Assembly (NCBI GenBank): GCA_014058105.1 | Contig: JACGCM010002017.1 | Coordinates: 434,001 to 498,000 of the forward strand | Direction of reading: 5' to 3' | Length of the DNA: 64,000 nt | Source: Kingdonia uniflora | Taxonomy: Eukaryota > Streptophyta > Magnoliopsida > Ranunculales > Circaeasteraceae | Shown here: one piece after another, positions 33,871 through 46,562 of the stretch | Layout of the letters: every line of letters begins with the position of its first letter | Numbering within the stretch: the first letter of the stretch is position 1 | The notes under the pieces: generated by a model | What the model saw: only the letters and a program-made list of their open reading frames with translations | Databases searched by the model: none | What the model was told of the DNA's origin: nothing | Made by a program: the position numbers and the translations under genes

Positions 33871-36800
33871 ATTGCTCTAGATTCATCATCTCCCAACTTC
33901 TGCTTTGGCGCTTTTTGAGCTTGGCGAGCACACTAGTGTTTTTAATCTATGATCATTCACATACAAACAGTGTGGCACAACACATGCTGAGATTAACCCC
34001 TGGATCTTGAATGAGAAATACTCACTCTTGCCTATAAACAGATCCCTATAATCGAATGGAATAACACTTATGATAAGAAGTTTTCCAAAATTATTACTAT
34101 GCTAGTGAGAGCACATACAAGCTTCCATTTTTAGTGGGGAAGTTGTCATGTTATAACTAAAATGTAAATATAAAAAGATATTTTATTGAAACTTTTTTCA
34201 TATAAAAGTAAGATATAGTAAAATAAAGAAATTTACTAATAATAAGTGTTATTGAATAATATTTATATATATAAAACCATTTTTTTTATATTTGGTTCCT
34301 TCACTTTGGTTTCCAACACAAAAATAAGCTACAATATGTGTTTTGATCAGATTCCTTACTTCGCTTTGTATTTGAGGTTTGTTAAGACCCCTAACATTCT
34401 AAGTTAGTATCCTAGACATTACGTCTAGAATGGGTTTATGGAGGCCCCCTAATTAGCCCCATATCTTGTATTCCCTTTTCGAATTCTACTTCATTGTCTT
34501 TGTTTGAGTAAAATGATATCTTGCCTCAATTTCCAGCCAATGATGTTCTCCACAACCATTATTTGGCATGTCAAGGCAAAAAATCCAGCCAGGAGGCCGA
34601 GACCTTTGACCCCCACATATAATTTTTAATTTTAATCTTCCCTTTATTTCAAACATTTGTAACTATTATTTTTATAGGTTTCACCTAGTAAAGGTGGGGT
34701 TTCATTCCGGGACTGATATATTAGCATCCAGAGGTATTTCACCTCGTCAAATTGGCACCTATACATTTTGAAATTTACAAGTTTTATAGATTGAAAGCTC
34801 TCCAAGAAAATTTTATCCTATCTCATAATTATCCCTAATCCAAAAGATATGATATACACGTGCCAAATCTAGAAATTGTTTCGAAAACACAACAGATATT
34901 GATCTTGGTTCCTTTATGAAAATCCATGCTAGGTGGGTTGATCAATAAGTTTGTGATCTGGCTAGACTTATAGGAGGGACACGCTACAGGGGTCCATCAA
35001 GAAAGCTTTCGAAGGCTAGGAACTCAAACATCAAATGGGAAAATAGGCATTCTTTACGGCATGAAGTCATTGCTGAGATGGTCTCGGAGTTGATCAACGA
35101 AAGCAAACACTTACTAATCTTAAAGGGAGTTTAAACATATCCGTTCTTGCCAAAATGAAATGTGGTTAGTTGTGGTTTTTTATTGTAATTGCATCCCTCT
35201 TCTATAACCAAGTATACAGGGGCTTGGAACCAATGTCCGTTCTCTCAATTTTGCGAGTCTCTGTTTTCTCAATCTACTCATATTTCTATGAGCCTAATGC
35301 ATATCAATTTCTGAGCCAGGAAATCAACAGAAACAGTAAAAAAATAACTCGTTTTATAACACTAGAACTTATATGACGTGCAAGTATGCGGCAAAATTAC
35401 TTCTTCTTCGGCAAGCTTTTGGAAGTCTCAAATAAATGATTCATGTACTGCAGAAGTAAACTTAAAAGAGATATAAAAGGAGCAAAACAATGTATACATT
35501 AATTTCTTCAACACGCCTGTGGGCATATCCTTGACAATATTTACCTCCAACTTATTTAAGAAGAGCGTTATCCAAAATGCACGTATGAAGTCTTCAAACT
35601 TGAGATAGATATTGTAGGCTCATATTGGTTCTAGTCTAGGGTATAACACATTTTTAGACTATGAAAGAAGGAGAATCTACAAATGGTACTAATCATAACA
35701 TATTTCCAGAACAATCATGTTAAATAGTTGTTGGAAATAAAAAATTTCAGAAAGAAAAGATGTGGCTTCCTTGTCATCGCAGTCAGAACCTATATTTCTA
35801 AATGAGACAAGTATGTTATGGAAGAGTTCAAATTAGCTCACAGATGAGTAATTATTGAATAACATGATTTTATCAAGACAAGGAGTGTGTGGTCACCACT
35901 TATGACAAGATTACTACCTCAAGCATCAAACAAAGGCATCTAAACCTTTTTCACCAAAGAAACCTTACCTGAAAAATACAGTGAGCTCCCAACACATTAT
36001 TTTGTAATTCATGCTGGCATCATACTAAACTCTCATCTTTATGTCCTCAATCTGCAATCCATGAAATTTTGTAAGTTCCTTCCAGATAGTCAACAAATAA
36101 AAGTAAAGGTGTGAAGACTCGGAACACACCATATTCAATACTACTAGCAACTTTAGATGAGGGATTAAGCTACAATAATAAATACAGCAAAAAAAAACAA
36201 TAAGGCTCTGTCATGGTTCAAAATGCAGGTAGATCAATATAGGGAAAAGTTTGCCAACCTAACCGATATATTGTCTGGAAAACATGAAGAAACCCAAATA
36301 GTGACATGTCATGAATGTATCTAGTACGGATTTATTCTATTGTATCTATTCCATATGGGATATTTAAATTATTATAAAGATTAACTTTTAATAAAGTATT
36401 ATCTCGGTTTATAAGTAATACGTCAATCGTTATTTTATATATCCTGAATCTGGACTGACAGAAGTATAGTCTGAATTCAAAACTTTGGTACTTCAACTGC
36501 GATAGATAAATCTTTACATGGACTGACCATGATGACACCACTGATTAATGAAAAATAGTAAATGTGACAAGTATACCAAATGAAAAATGCGACCGGGAAC
36601 CCTTCACATGGATGGACTGACCACATAATGCATGTGATCAATGAGCAAAACAGCTAGAAAGATATGTAAAAGATCTGATTTGTTAACAAGTTTTGCATTA
36701 AGGGGAAGGTGTACCTTGATATGGGAATTAACACAGTGTAACAACACAAGTTCCACGAGATACTTAACTGGGAGCCCTTTTTTCTGCCATAAAAAAGAAA

Positions 36801-38660
36801 ATGGTGATACGTAAATGTTGACCACATGAACTTCTTTCAAATAGAAGAAGAGAACGACACCTACTATATAAGTTTGTGTCAACACCAATAAGAGATGCAA
36901 GATGTCCACCACAAACACTATTGTAATACTCGGAAAAAAGTAATTAGAGAAGAGTTCAACGTAGTTTAGTCGAGAAAAAGTTTAGTCCAATGCGCTTAGG
37001 ACCAAACTCTTTTCTCTAGTCTAGAACACAAACAATAAATTATGAAATCTGGAATGCTGAGATATGTAATACTAGATTCCACTACTGCCTTGCCTTCAAT
37101 CCAGTATTATTTCTGGTGTTAACCATGGATGATAATCTAACCTGTCGGCTTCTATATTCAAGTACGATTTCTCCGTCGAGGTTCCTGATTATTAAAGAAA
37201 ATATGACTAATTTCATTAGTTAAGAGAATAAGCAAATAATGATAATTAGATTCTGGTGTTAACACCTCTTCGATAAGAGGTCAGAGATATGGTAAATCGC
37301 TAGGACACCCCTTTCATGAATCACAGGGATATCCATTTGATTTTTTTTATGCACAACACTCTTATCGTGATAAAATTACTTTTATAAACAAAAAGATTAT
37401 ATGATAAAGCATTTAACATAAATGCCAATAAATGCAAAATAAATCATTAATAGAGATGGTCATATGATTTTGCATGTCGCACATACTATGAAACACAAGT
37501 TAACTAAAATTTCTTCAACCTGGCTGAACATATAGTAGCCTATGTAAAATAGCTTCTTAATCTAGGAAAATAGCGTATGAAGGGGAAGTATCGAAAGTGA
37601 TCCAGGGGAGGATCAAATTAGAGATGAGGTTGGGTCATTGTCCACCCTGACACTTAAAATTGTGATATCCCCAAGTAGAGTTTGACTAGTTTTCAAGCAA
37701 TCCTCTTGCAAGACATTTTTTACCCGCCCTCGTTTTCAAATTTACACAACCTACAAGTACTTGCCCACCCATCTTGATTTGTTATCCCCTATTACAGCCT
37801 CCCATCCATTTTTTATCCCCTATTGCAACATAGAAGCATCAAATTCTGGTCATCCTGGGTATGAGTAAAGACCTTTTCGATTGCACCTACCTAGGGGTTC
37901 CTTTCTTCAAATCAATCACATTGGATTTACTTGGTGATTATCAGATGTCATACTGCACCCAAAACAAGGAATCCTCATCACTGATGGAATGATCCTAGGC
38001 AGTGTATCACATAACAGGAAAATATTCTCAAGTTTTTAACTGTGAACGGGATCTCTGCCCCTCTACTCAGATTTACTCATGGATACTTGATGAAGAGTCA
38101 TAGTATCTACAATCCAAACTTAATAAGAACAGAGTCCCTTCTCTCTTGTAAGTGCTACAGACAGCTAGACTGAGAACCAACATAGGGTGAGTTGTGGGTG
38201 TAATGCAGGTAACTCAAAATCTCCCCATGTTTTCCATTTCAGTATGGGTCCAAATGAAACAGGCAGGTTCGCAGATTTGAGTAAAGCTTAAAGCATGTGA
38301 AATACATGCTAAGTTGTGAACTGTAAATAGCTATGAGGGAATCCCTTCAATATTTATGGATTACAAAGTTGTTAATTAGAGTAATTTAAAGCTGCCTTTG
38401 ATGAAATAAATGTTATTTTAGACAGTGTGTTTACTTTATGAGTGATTATACACATTGGGATACAAAAACCGAGGAATAAATAATGCTTCCATACTCATCT
38501 GCTTAAGATGCGGGAATGCTTAGGAAATTAATCTGAAGTAACGATCAACATCAATGTGGATTGCGGATTTTTACCTCGCTGTTATCGCCAAATTTTATTC
38601 TTTAACAAACTATTTAGTAGCCAAAAACACAAGTTACACAGAATCAATACTTTAAACACA
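33871..38660. other. Long stretch without a recognised gene
   Basis: This AT-rich DNA has no domain that I can name. Two patches look exon-like on the minus strand. The first is about 36,604-36,790 (KGLPVKYLVELVLLHC, VHLPLNAKLVNKSDLLHIF). The second is a 43-bp block at 37,142-37,184 (NLDGEIVLEYRSRQ), bounded by AATCAG and GTTAGA. They may be pieces of one captured gene, since the Helitron-like material begins just to the right, but the family is unknown. Confidence 0.3.
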
Positions 38661-38672
38661 AGTTATAAAAAA

Positions 38673-39413
38673 TTATCCATTATATAAAACTACCCAGCTA
38701 TTATCAATTATTTTATTACCAAATAGATCAACTTGTACCTTAACACCATTATCTCGCCTTTTATAAATAGGGTAACAATCCTTTCCTTGAATAGTTTCAT
38801 CGGCAAAGTCTTTTGGAAATCCTTTTTGGCATTTGCCATCTTTTATACATGGACGTGATGAATTGTATTTGCCACAGGGTCCATGAATCATATGTTTTTT
38901 TACCAATTCATATAGTTCAAGTTCTTTTGATTTGTCGGGAAATTCTACACGAACCAATTTATCATATTCGTCCGGGTTTCTAAGGCGATCCTTTAGATGC
39001 AAAATTATAAGCATATGGACATGTGACAATTCACGTTTTTGAAATACAACTACATAGACATATGCTAGAACCTCTCTTAATACATAATTTTTAATTATGT
39101 ATTGTTTTAGTCGTCCAAATTTAGCATTAAAAACCCGCTCAACTAAATCGGGTTGATCTTGAACTTCTTGTCCAACTTGTAAATTGTTAACTATATCAGG
39201 CCAAAGTGGGCTGTAGGTCATTGTTATGAATAAATCAGGTCTTCCATATATTTGGACTAGTGTCATTGCATCTTGATATCTCATATGCATATTCCAAGGG
39301 CTGCCATTAAAAGAAGCAGGAAGGATAACTTTGTTGCCCACTTTATTTCCTTTTTCCTCTCCAATAATAAGAGCATCATGTAGACCCTGATATACTATAG
39401 AACAATATTGCAT
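38673..39413 (-). pseudogene. Helitron Rep (Helitron-like N-terminal) domain fragment
   Basis: This is an open stretch of 246 codons from the rolling-circle transposase of plant Helitrons. It reads VYQGLHDALI, VILPASFNGSPWNMHMRYQD, GRPDLFITMTYSPLWPDI, the region holding the two-His motif (SHVHMLIIL, usually GLPHAHML), then MIHGPCGKYN, PCIKDGKCQKGFPKDF and DNSWVVLYNG-stop. It ends just inside the domain; the helicase half is absent. Upstream of 39,413 the frame is broken. The orientation agrees with the Helitron-type 5' end at 45,143 and with the two gene fragments in between. Confidence 0.9.
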
Positions 39414-42060
39414 ATCCCAGATATAACTCGTTCATAGAACTCACACCGGTGCCACCCAAAATGGTGAAGTTTGCTTTTCAATTTAATTGACGGCTTGATG
39501 ATGCCAAAAATCTAATGATTATGTTGCAACTCGAGTAACTGATGAACCTCCATCATCCTCGCCAATCTCAATTAATCAGACATACCAATAATAGAATTGT
39601 ATATTTTAAGAGTGTGATCATCGTTGGGGATATCGAGGATTCCATTCTTCTTTTCATGAACCATATCTCAGCGAAATAATCTTAACTCATATCCATTCCT
39701 TTACCTAAAATACGTTCCATTTTTATTCAGAAATATGCTAAATATATGTGCTATATACATTTTGACCATTCTAACAATGCATATTATCTTTCCGGAGTTA
39801 CAAATTCAGATATTCCAGAGAGGATAATCATGGTTAAGTAAAAGAAATGAAACAATAAAGCAAGGAAATGAAGATCAAAACTAAATTAAGTATAACTTAC
39901 AACTTGATAATGCCGTGTCGATTAAGGCTCATGATGGCAGCGAGTCAAAATTACCTACAAAAATAAGAAGAAAAAACTCCTCATTGATTTAATTGATGCC
40001 AAAACCAATGATAAAAACTAACAACAATTGCTGCTTCTATTGATAAAAGTTAGGTGGGTTCATCAAAGCATAATCTTATAAATACTGAACTCGATTTTGT
40101 ATGAAACCATAATCTTATAAATACCACATTTTCTGCGTATGTTGTAGCTGAGAATTTGACATATTTCTTAATGGGCTTTCTCCATCATGATGCCCAGATT
40201 GGGCTAGTGCTTGGGAAGGGTGTTTGAGAAGAGTGAAGATAAAAATAAATAAAAAATAAAGGGAGAAAGATAGTAGGGTATGTGTGAGAGATTTGGTGTA
40301 GGTTAAGTCGAGGGTTTGGGAAGAGAACCTTGAGATCGATTTGGGCAGTCAACGGCTAAGATACATTTTTTCGGACAATCTAGATTTCATGCTCTGCAAA
40401 AACATCAAAGCATGTCATATAAATAAACTACTGAACACAACTTGATGGACAATAAGAATTATATCATCTTAGCATAATCTAGAAGATAAAAGGGTATGTC
40501 TAGCTGTACAATGTTATCAATTATACCATAAAAGACCACAAAATGGGTGTTAAAGTGTCTATCTATTCAACGAATATTTAAAAAAATTCTTAATATGTGT
40601 CCAATCAAGAAGAGCCATAAAACTAAGAGATCCCAATGCACACATTTCCAATTTATAAATATTAGAAAACAATCAATATCTGAAAATGCATTCATTAGAA
40701 GGATGCATTAAGTTATTAAATAATGCTTGATCATGGTGTTACAAAGATTGACAATGTCATTGGGTATTCAACAACCTTTTAAACTTGAACAATAAGGCAA
40801 GGGTATCAGATGTAGTACCAATAGACTTAACTATTAAAGAAAGTACCCATTTTCCCATTTGGTGTGATGTAAGTATCAAGTAACCTATTATGTCCTCCAT
40901 AAGCGGCTACAGAACAAATTACGTATAAGTTGTTCCAAAGAAAAAGATACATAATTCCGAAGAAACTTGAATTTTCTCGACAATGGGAATCTATTAGTCG
41001 GTGCGTAAAATCTGGGGAAGTATTGTAAGTGTAGCTTGAGCTCATCTAGAGGATCTACTGAACAATCATGTCCTACATATTAAAAAAGAACAAATCAAAC
41101 ACAGAAACAACTAGATTCACTTTAATAACCGATTTTGGACATGTTTTCAGTGAATACAAAAATTTGAATTAATGGATCAAGCTTTAATGGTTTTAAGACT
41201 TCTTGATTTTAGACTTTTATCTTAACAAGCTAGACTTTGTTTGGATGGATTTGCTCTGAGAAATAGGGGCTGATCCAAATGTTAGTGACCATTAGGACAG
41301 AGACATTAAATAGGTTTTGATTTGTAGTGAAAGATGGTTGTATCCTCATGTTACACAAAATTTCCTTTGGCATAATAGGAAGTAGATACCAACAAGGTAC
41401 ATGACTGAGATTAACTAATAACATACAAGTAAACTAATAAAATAGAACTACAGATGTTCAAACTATTTTTGTTAATTTTTGCTTACTGGAGTTCCGTTGT
41501 AATTTTCCTAAGCATATAAAAAAAAATAGCTAAAAAAAATTATAAAAATAAAGGAAGGAATACATGCAAAAGCAAGCTAAATCTTCGCTTTTCACTTTGT
41601 GATAACAATGGCTCTCTGAATTCTGTAATAGACAAAAGGTTGAAATACTTCAACAAAAAGAAAGGGAATGCAAAATTACATCAACAATAAAATATAAACA
41701 TAACAATAAGCACAAATTTTATAGACGAAAAAAGTTAAAAAAAAAAAAGAAATGCTATCAATTTGTGGTACAAAATTCATCGGCTACCAATAGCTTTTGC
41801 TCCTTTTTCAATTATCCCCTTTTCGATCTTTATCTTCATTCCAGCTAAACAGTTTTATCCAATTTCAAATCTGAAAGCTTGCCGAATAGTTTCTCCTCAT
41901 TTGGTGAAGCCTTGGAGACCAAAGGATGTTGCTATGAACAAAGAAAATCTTAGGTTCCTGTAATATCTTCTCCAAGTTCTTTACTGTTTGGTATTGATAT
42001 TATAAGCATAGCTAGCTAGTTTTTTAGTATAGGCATCGTACATATAGTACCCTTCTCCTA
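39414..42060. other. No gene recognised; fragment of a Helitron-end block
   Basis: No recognised coding sequence. At about 40,337-40,375 the words GAGATCGATTTGG and AACGGCTAAGAT repeat part of the block that lies inside the Helitron end at 44,990. A 66-codon plus-strand stretch at 41,763-41,963 is not convincing. Confidence 0.35.
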
Positions 42061-42078
42061 GATCGCAACGAAAGATGA

Positions 42079-42790
42079 TTACTGATTTACTTCTCCATTG
42101 CAAAGCGTTCCCACAACATCTAAGAGAACTTTAAAAACGGATAGGTCAAAGGAGTCGATGCTGAACTCTTTCACCCAATGTTTCCTCAACATCCAAACGC
42201 CTATTTTGCCACACACGTTGTGATCAAAAAGGGATAAGTAACCTCCAATAATTAACATTGGGTTAAATTGAGTGAGACCAGTTTGTAGCTGCAACAACTG
42301 AATTACCAGTGGGTTATATTGAGCGAGACTACTTGGAAGCTGCAACAACTGAGCCTTCTCATATCTCAAATCAATAGAGATGATATGATTTACAACAACA
42401 TTGTAATATAAAACCCCTTCGATTAAGACTTTTTTCCAAAGAAAGTTATCTTTAGTCGTGCATTATGAGGAACTTCGTTTAATTGCCTCCCTGGCCAGTC
42501 ATCACCTAATGTATATGCATAAAAGTGATAATAATAAACCTCATCCTTAATGAGGAGCAAACACATTTTTTCCAAAGAAAGTTTTCTTTAGTCGTACATT
42601 ATGAGGAACTTCATCCAATTGCCTCCATGAACGGTCATCACCTAATGTATATGCATAAAAGTGATAACAATAAACCTCATCCTTAATGAGGAGCAAACAC
42701 TAACTCAATAAAGAACAAACGACCTCAGGAAACTGTGCAGGGACGGTGATTTGTTGCTTCATAATGGGGTTTATGACAACTAGGTATTTG
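42079..42790 (-). pseudogene. F-box protein fragment (F-box-associated domain)
   Basis: On the minus strand this region resembles the F-box-associated (FBA) domain of CPR1/CPR30-type F-box proteins, which bind the substrate of an SCF ubiquitin ligase. FYAYTLGDD and EVPHNARLKITFFGKKVLI lead into the open 96 codons from 42,369: LRYEKAQLLQLPSSL, then GGYLSLFDHNVCGKIGVWML, RKHWVKEFSID. Two duplications damage it. A 136-bp tandem repeat (42,430-42,565 and 42,566-42,701) doubles the LGDD...FFGK exon part. In the open part QLLQLPSSLAQYNPLVI is followed by the related QLLQLQTGLTQFNPMLI. The F-box itself is missing. It lies inside Helitron-like DNA and is probably a captured fragment. Confidence 0.75.
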
Positions 42791-44470
42791 CGTTATTAGT
42801 ACCAAAATTTGTAGTTTGTTTGTGTTACGTTTAAGTATTTGGGATTCTAGTATTTGGATATTCAATGTTTAAGGGTTTTAGGTAGAAACAGACCACCGCC
42901 GAGAGAGATAATGGCGAGTGGAGGAGGAGATGTTGAGAACAAAAGAGAAGGAGCATAACACTACACTAAAATCATTAAAAAATTAATATTAGTCAAAAAT
43001 TTACCAACAATAAGCCGTTGCAAGCAGACATAAGAGTTAGTTCTCTAGGGTACTTGGATAAAAGACTTACCTTGAATTCAAGTCCATCAAACTCTATAAA
43101 CTTGATCACATATTTTGTTTTGCTGCTCTTTATAGACAACACCAGTTGGAGTTGGAGATTTGAAGTGTAAAATTTGCCCTAATACAGGGGTCTAAAACTA
43201 CGCTGCTTCCACAAATGCGACCATTTTTGCAAATCGATTGGAAATGCTCCATGCTTATATTGATGCGCATCGGATTCTCACAACCATGCTACAGCTTAGA
43301 ACTCAAGGGTGATGGTGTTGGAACTTAAAACTCATGGGAGAGGCAGAGAGAGAAGGGAAGAACACGTTGTTGTTGGTGGTGGTGTAGGTTTTGATCTTCA
43401 AATCACGCACCTCGAGATCTATTTGGAAAATTAATGCCTGGGATTGATTTTTTCAAACAAAAGTTTAGATCCCACAGCTCAGACTTTGGAATTACAAATA
43501 TATTCCAGAATGCACAAATTAAATTAAGTTCTAGAAAATAAATTAGCTTTTAGTTCACAATAACAAATAACCCTGAAATTATGTTACTCATTAAGGAATT
43601 AGGCCATCACAGTGCAAATTAAATACAAATTATACAATCCGATCGAGTAAGAGAGAGAACTTACTTGCAGGGAGTATACCAAATTTGAGACCATAGAAAC
43701 CAACACAAAGCAAGCCCTAAAAGCATTAGAAGAACTTTATCCCTAAAAACGAATCGAATGCTATTGCCCGTGTGAAAGAGCTGAAGCAAGCTTCTTTATT
43801 AGAATTTGAGAAAGCATATAGATATTCTTGCTAATCAAGGAGTTAATGAGCACCTCCTTGGTCTTAGAGATTAGGGGTTTGTGAATTGTGAATTGTGAAT
43901 TGTGATTTTATTATAGGAGGAGGTGGTTATGAGTAGATTTTGGGGCTTAGGTTTTTCTTAGAAAGAGAGATGTATCTATAACTCATGAAAATAAATGTCG
44001 AATAGATATAGTTAGGTATCTGAAGATTTTACAGATTATGGGATTGTGATTTTGTAACAAGAGGTGATTATTATGTACAATTAGAAATTAAGGGTTTCAT
44101 AGTTTGCAACCCTTAGAAGAAAATAATACATAGTTTCGCTATATTTTGTAGGAAATTAGAGATTAGGGGTTTGTGATAGCAAAGGGTGCTTCTTATTTAC
44201 ACTTGTAAATTAGGGGTTTGATGTTATTTTGTAAGAGATACCTCTCTGCAACCCCAAAAAGAAAATGTATATAGATGGGTTGATGTTTTTGGGCTATTAC
44301 AGATTTGGAGTTTTGTTTTTCCGGCAAGAGTACATACATAACGCATTAACTGCTAAGATTTAAGTTATAGCACAATTACCTCTACAACATTGGCTTCCAA
44401 AGAATCTCTCCCCCACAAGAGAACAATACTTTAACAACAGCAACGAACTTTCAATTAAACCCAGAAGACG
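42791..44470. other. No gene recognised; partial Helitron-end block and possible exon
   Basis: On the plus strand an ATG at 42,912 opens a 15-codon frame (MASGGGDVENKREGA), too short to judge. On the minus strand about 43,070-43,180 reads LVLSIKSSKTKYVIKFIEFD before a GTAAGTC donor, possibly a captured exon of unknown family. At 43,411-43,490 part of the block found at 44,990 recurs. Confidence 0.3.
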
Positions 44471-44479
44471 ACCTCTACC

Positions 44480-44875
44480 GCACCGCAGGTGAATCATAAG
44501 CATCAAGATATATTAAAGTCAAGAACCCTTATCGACACAAAATATCGGGTGTTCTCGACTGTGACCTCATCGTTTGAGCACTAAAACCCAATAATTCTCC
44601 GACAATGTTGATGCCAATGGGCAAACAACAGTTCCCCCGCCAACAATGACGTAATCATAACCTTCCACTGATGCAAATTCTATTACATTGAAGACGAATT
44701 GGAGTATGTTTGACCTGCAAGAATCAAGAACATATATTTATTTTTTAAAACTCTTGGATTTAATAGTGAAATGGGCTGAAGTTAATCTACCTTGTTGTTG
44801 AGGAGAAAGAGAAGAAGCCATGGGAGAACATAGGGGAGCAGAGATTTCTTAAGTTTTATCATGCTTTCTCAAATG
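44480..44875 (-). pseudogene. GMC oxidoreductase (HOTHEAD/mandelonitrile-lyase-like) N-terminal fragment
   Basis: Exon 1 is on the minus strand: the ATG at about 44,862 starts MIKLKKSLLPYVLPWLLLFL, a signal peptide, ending at an AAG/GTAGAT donor near 44,791. Exon 2 starts after TTCTTGCAG near 44,715. One base out of frame it reads NVIEFASVEGYDYVIVGGGT, then VVCPLASTLSENYWVLVLKR. This is the FAD-binding start of GMC oxidoreductases (family [20 protein letters not shown]). The third Gly of the Rossmann GxGxxG region is replaced (GGGTVV), the frame shifts, and a stop follows LKR. Everything downstream is missing. It lies about 270 bp inside the Helitron-type end and is probably captured. Confidence 0.82.
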
Positions 44876-44979
44876 GGTTTTACTGATTTCTTAATTGCTG
44901 AGAATCAAAGCGTTCTCAGAACCCAAAACTGCCAACCAGTTTCACCATCTCTACCGTAAGATCTTCCCCCTCTTCAATA

Positions 44980-45143
44980 TAGCCCCTCGAGATCGACTTG
45001 GTAAATTAACGGCTGAGATTTAATTTTTCGGACAAATGTTTGGATCCGACGGCTCATGACCGTTTTTTTCGGCCTAATTCGCTTACATCTCGGAATTGGA
45101 CGGCCGTATAAAAAAAACCTATTCCTTTCTTATTATAGATAGA
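44980..45143 (-). mobile_element. Helitron-type 5' terminus (second copy)
   Basis: The minus strand reads TCTATCTATAATAAGAAAGG, followed by the block with CGAATTAGGCC, GGATCCAAACATTTGTCC and CAGCCGTTAATTTACC, the same as at 6,450-6,614. The exact first base is blurred by a short GATA repeat at 45,137-45,150. By comparison with the first copy I place it at 45,143, with A outside. The element points toward the Rep fragment at 39.4 kb. Confidence 0.6.
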
Positions 45144-45213
45144 TAGATAGAAGTTAGATACTTGAACTTGTCTTTAGGTGATCAAATTTCCTGCAGTACC
45201 ACGGTTGATACTG

Positions 45214-45495
45214 ATACTAGATAATCCTAAAGAAACTGCGTGTGTTTACAATTCTGAAAGAGCTATATTGCCGTCCTTTATATGTTCCGAACTTGTGAAT
45301 CCCCCACGGATTATAGTTGTGTTTACAAAATTCTTAACATTATTGGACTTAACTAATCCATCACTGAGTAGCATCTCTTCATGAACAATTTTGTGTGGTC
45401 TGAGCTTTGGCTAGATCTTAGAGCTATTGATTTTATTTGTAGACCTGGTGTGGAATAATGTCACTAAGAATTGAACTCACTTCAGGTTCTGCGTA
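45214..45495. repeat. Duplicated segment A, copy 1 (partner 49,288-49,557)
   Basis: About 280 bp sharing ATTGCCGTCCTTTATATGTT, CCACGGATTATA, GTGTTTACAAAATTCTTAA and TCTGAGCTTTGGC with 49,288-49,557. It lies downstream of the first defensin-like gene and marks the duplication of that locus. Confidence 0.85.
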
Positions 45496-45783
45496 AGAGT
45501 TTCAGATGAGAAAACAAAAAGACTGGACTAATTTCTGTGGATGAATCTGTTTTGTTTTTTTTTTTTCCCTGATGAGGATTTTCGTTGGTAAAGTTCGACC
45601 AAGATTTTGTGTCGTCCAAAATAGATTATAAAGTTTGAGGAAAGATTTTAATAAGATCATGAAAACATATTATGATCCAAATGCATAGAAAAACTGCAAA
45701 ATGAGAACTTTTATTGTCACATGCATCTTATTGTCACCACCACCAACTCTTAGAACTCATGACCTCTCTCATGCTGTTAGAGG

Positions 45784-46462
45784 TCAACACCCTCTGAAGT
45801 TGCACACACAGTCACCAGTCTCGCAGCTTGCTTCAGACCCTGGCAAAGCTTTAGCACATCTGCTGCGACACAATAGATCAGATTGGTGTCCACTGCCATC
45901 TTCACAAATTGCTCCAACGTTAATTGTGCGTGAGGCACATCTTCCAGCGTACACACCATTCTCCACTGTATTACCAATAAAATCATCTCATTAATTGTAG
46001 TTCAAGTCCTAAGAGGAAAAAAAAACTCGAACAATCTATGGAACTCAAAAGAAAATAAGAAATTATACGTAATATGTATGTTTAAGTGAAAATTTTGGAC
46101 AAAAATGCTCCAAACCTTTGTGAAATAAGTTTTGCTTTCATATAAATACTTTGAAGATCACAAACATGCAAGTAACTTTCCTTAACTACATTAGCTTCAT
46201 CTCAAATAGACATATAAAGTGAGCAATCGCCTATTATAAAATCAACTTGCAGAAATATTCACCCCGTATTTCGAGTTTATGTTCATGTACAAACATAACT
46301 TCGAATCGATCAAAATATCGTTTGGCTTTTCTAATATAAAGGTGTACGACTAAGATGGGGGATTTCATGTAATATGCATGCCGTTAACACTGTTGACGAA
46401 CCTGAAGTAGAGATGAGAAGAAGTGCAAATAGAAAAGCAAAGGTGAATGAAAGCTTGGCCAT
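45784..46462 (-). CDS. Small secreted cysteine-rich peptide, defensin-like (copy 1)
   Basis: Two exons are inferred: 46,402-46,462 and 45,784-45,965, joined through a TCAG/GTTCG donor and an ATACAG acceptor, splitting a Val codon. The product is 80 residues. Residues 1-20 are a signal peptide (MAKLSFTFAFLFALLLISTS). The mature part has eight cysteines: GRC, AIC, then CRSRC, ASC and CVC, and a final GC. The CxxxC and CxC spacing is that of the cysteine-stabilised alpha-beta fold of plant defensins and defensin-like peptides. Such peptides act outside the cell in defence or signalling; which applies here is unknown. The paralog at 55,779 has the same exon structure and nearly the same signal peptide. 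The intron also aligns between the copies. No frame defect is seen. Confidence 0.82.
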
Positions 46463-46523
46463 GTTGACAAGGTGAATTAAAAGCAAATGTCACTCAAATA
46501 TGTTTCATTCTTATGCTTTAGAC

Positions 46524-46533
46524 AATATATATA
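46524..46533 (-). promoter_or_regulatory. TATA box of defensin-like gene 1
   Basis: The minus strand reads GAGCTATATATATTG about 65 bp upstream of the ATG. The same GAGCTATATAT word precedes the paralog (about 56,628-56,637), which supports a shared promoter. Confidence 0.55.
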
Positions 46534-46562
46534 GCTCAAGTGGTACGTGCATCAAAATTATG

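Noticed and set aside
36604..36918. A real gene on the minus strand at 36.6-36.9 kb
   Set aside because: The residues look protein-like in part, but without splice continuity or a known domain I kept it only as a possible captured fragment.
45777..45986. Alternative minus-strand frame overlapping defensin-like exon 2
   Set aside because: It lacks the cysteine pattern, while the overlapping frame continues the spliced signal peptide and is matched by the paralog.
45701..45994. Plus-strand 97-codon frame over the first defensin-like gene
   Set aside because: It is the opposite strand of the supported peptide exon and has no equivalent in the paralogous copy.
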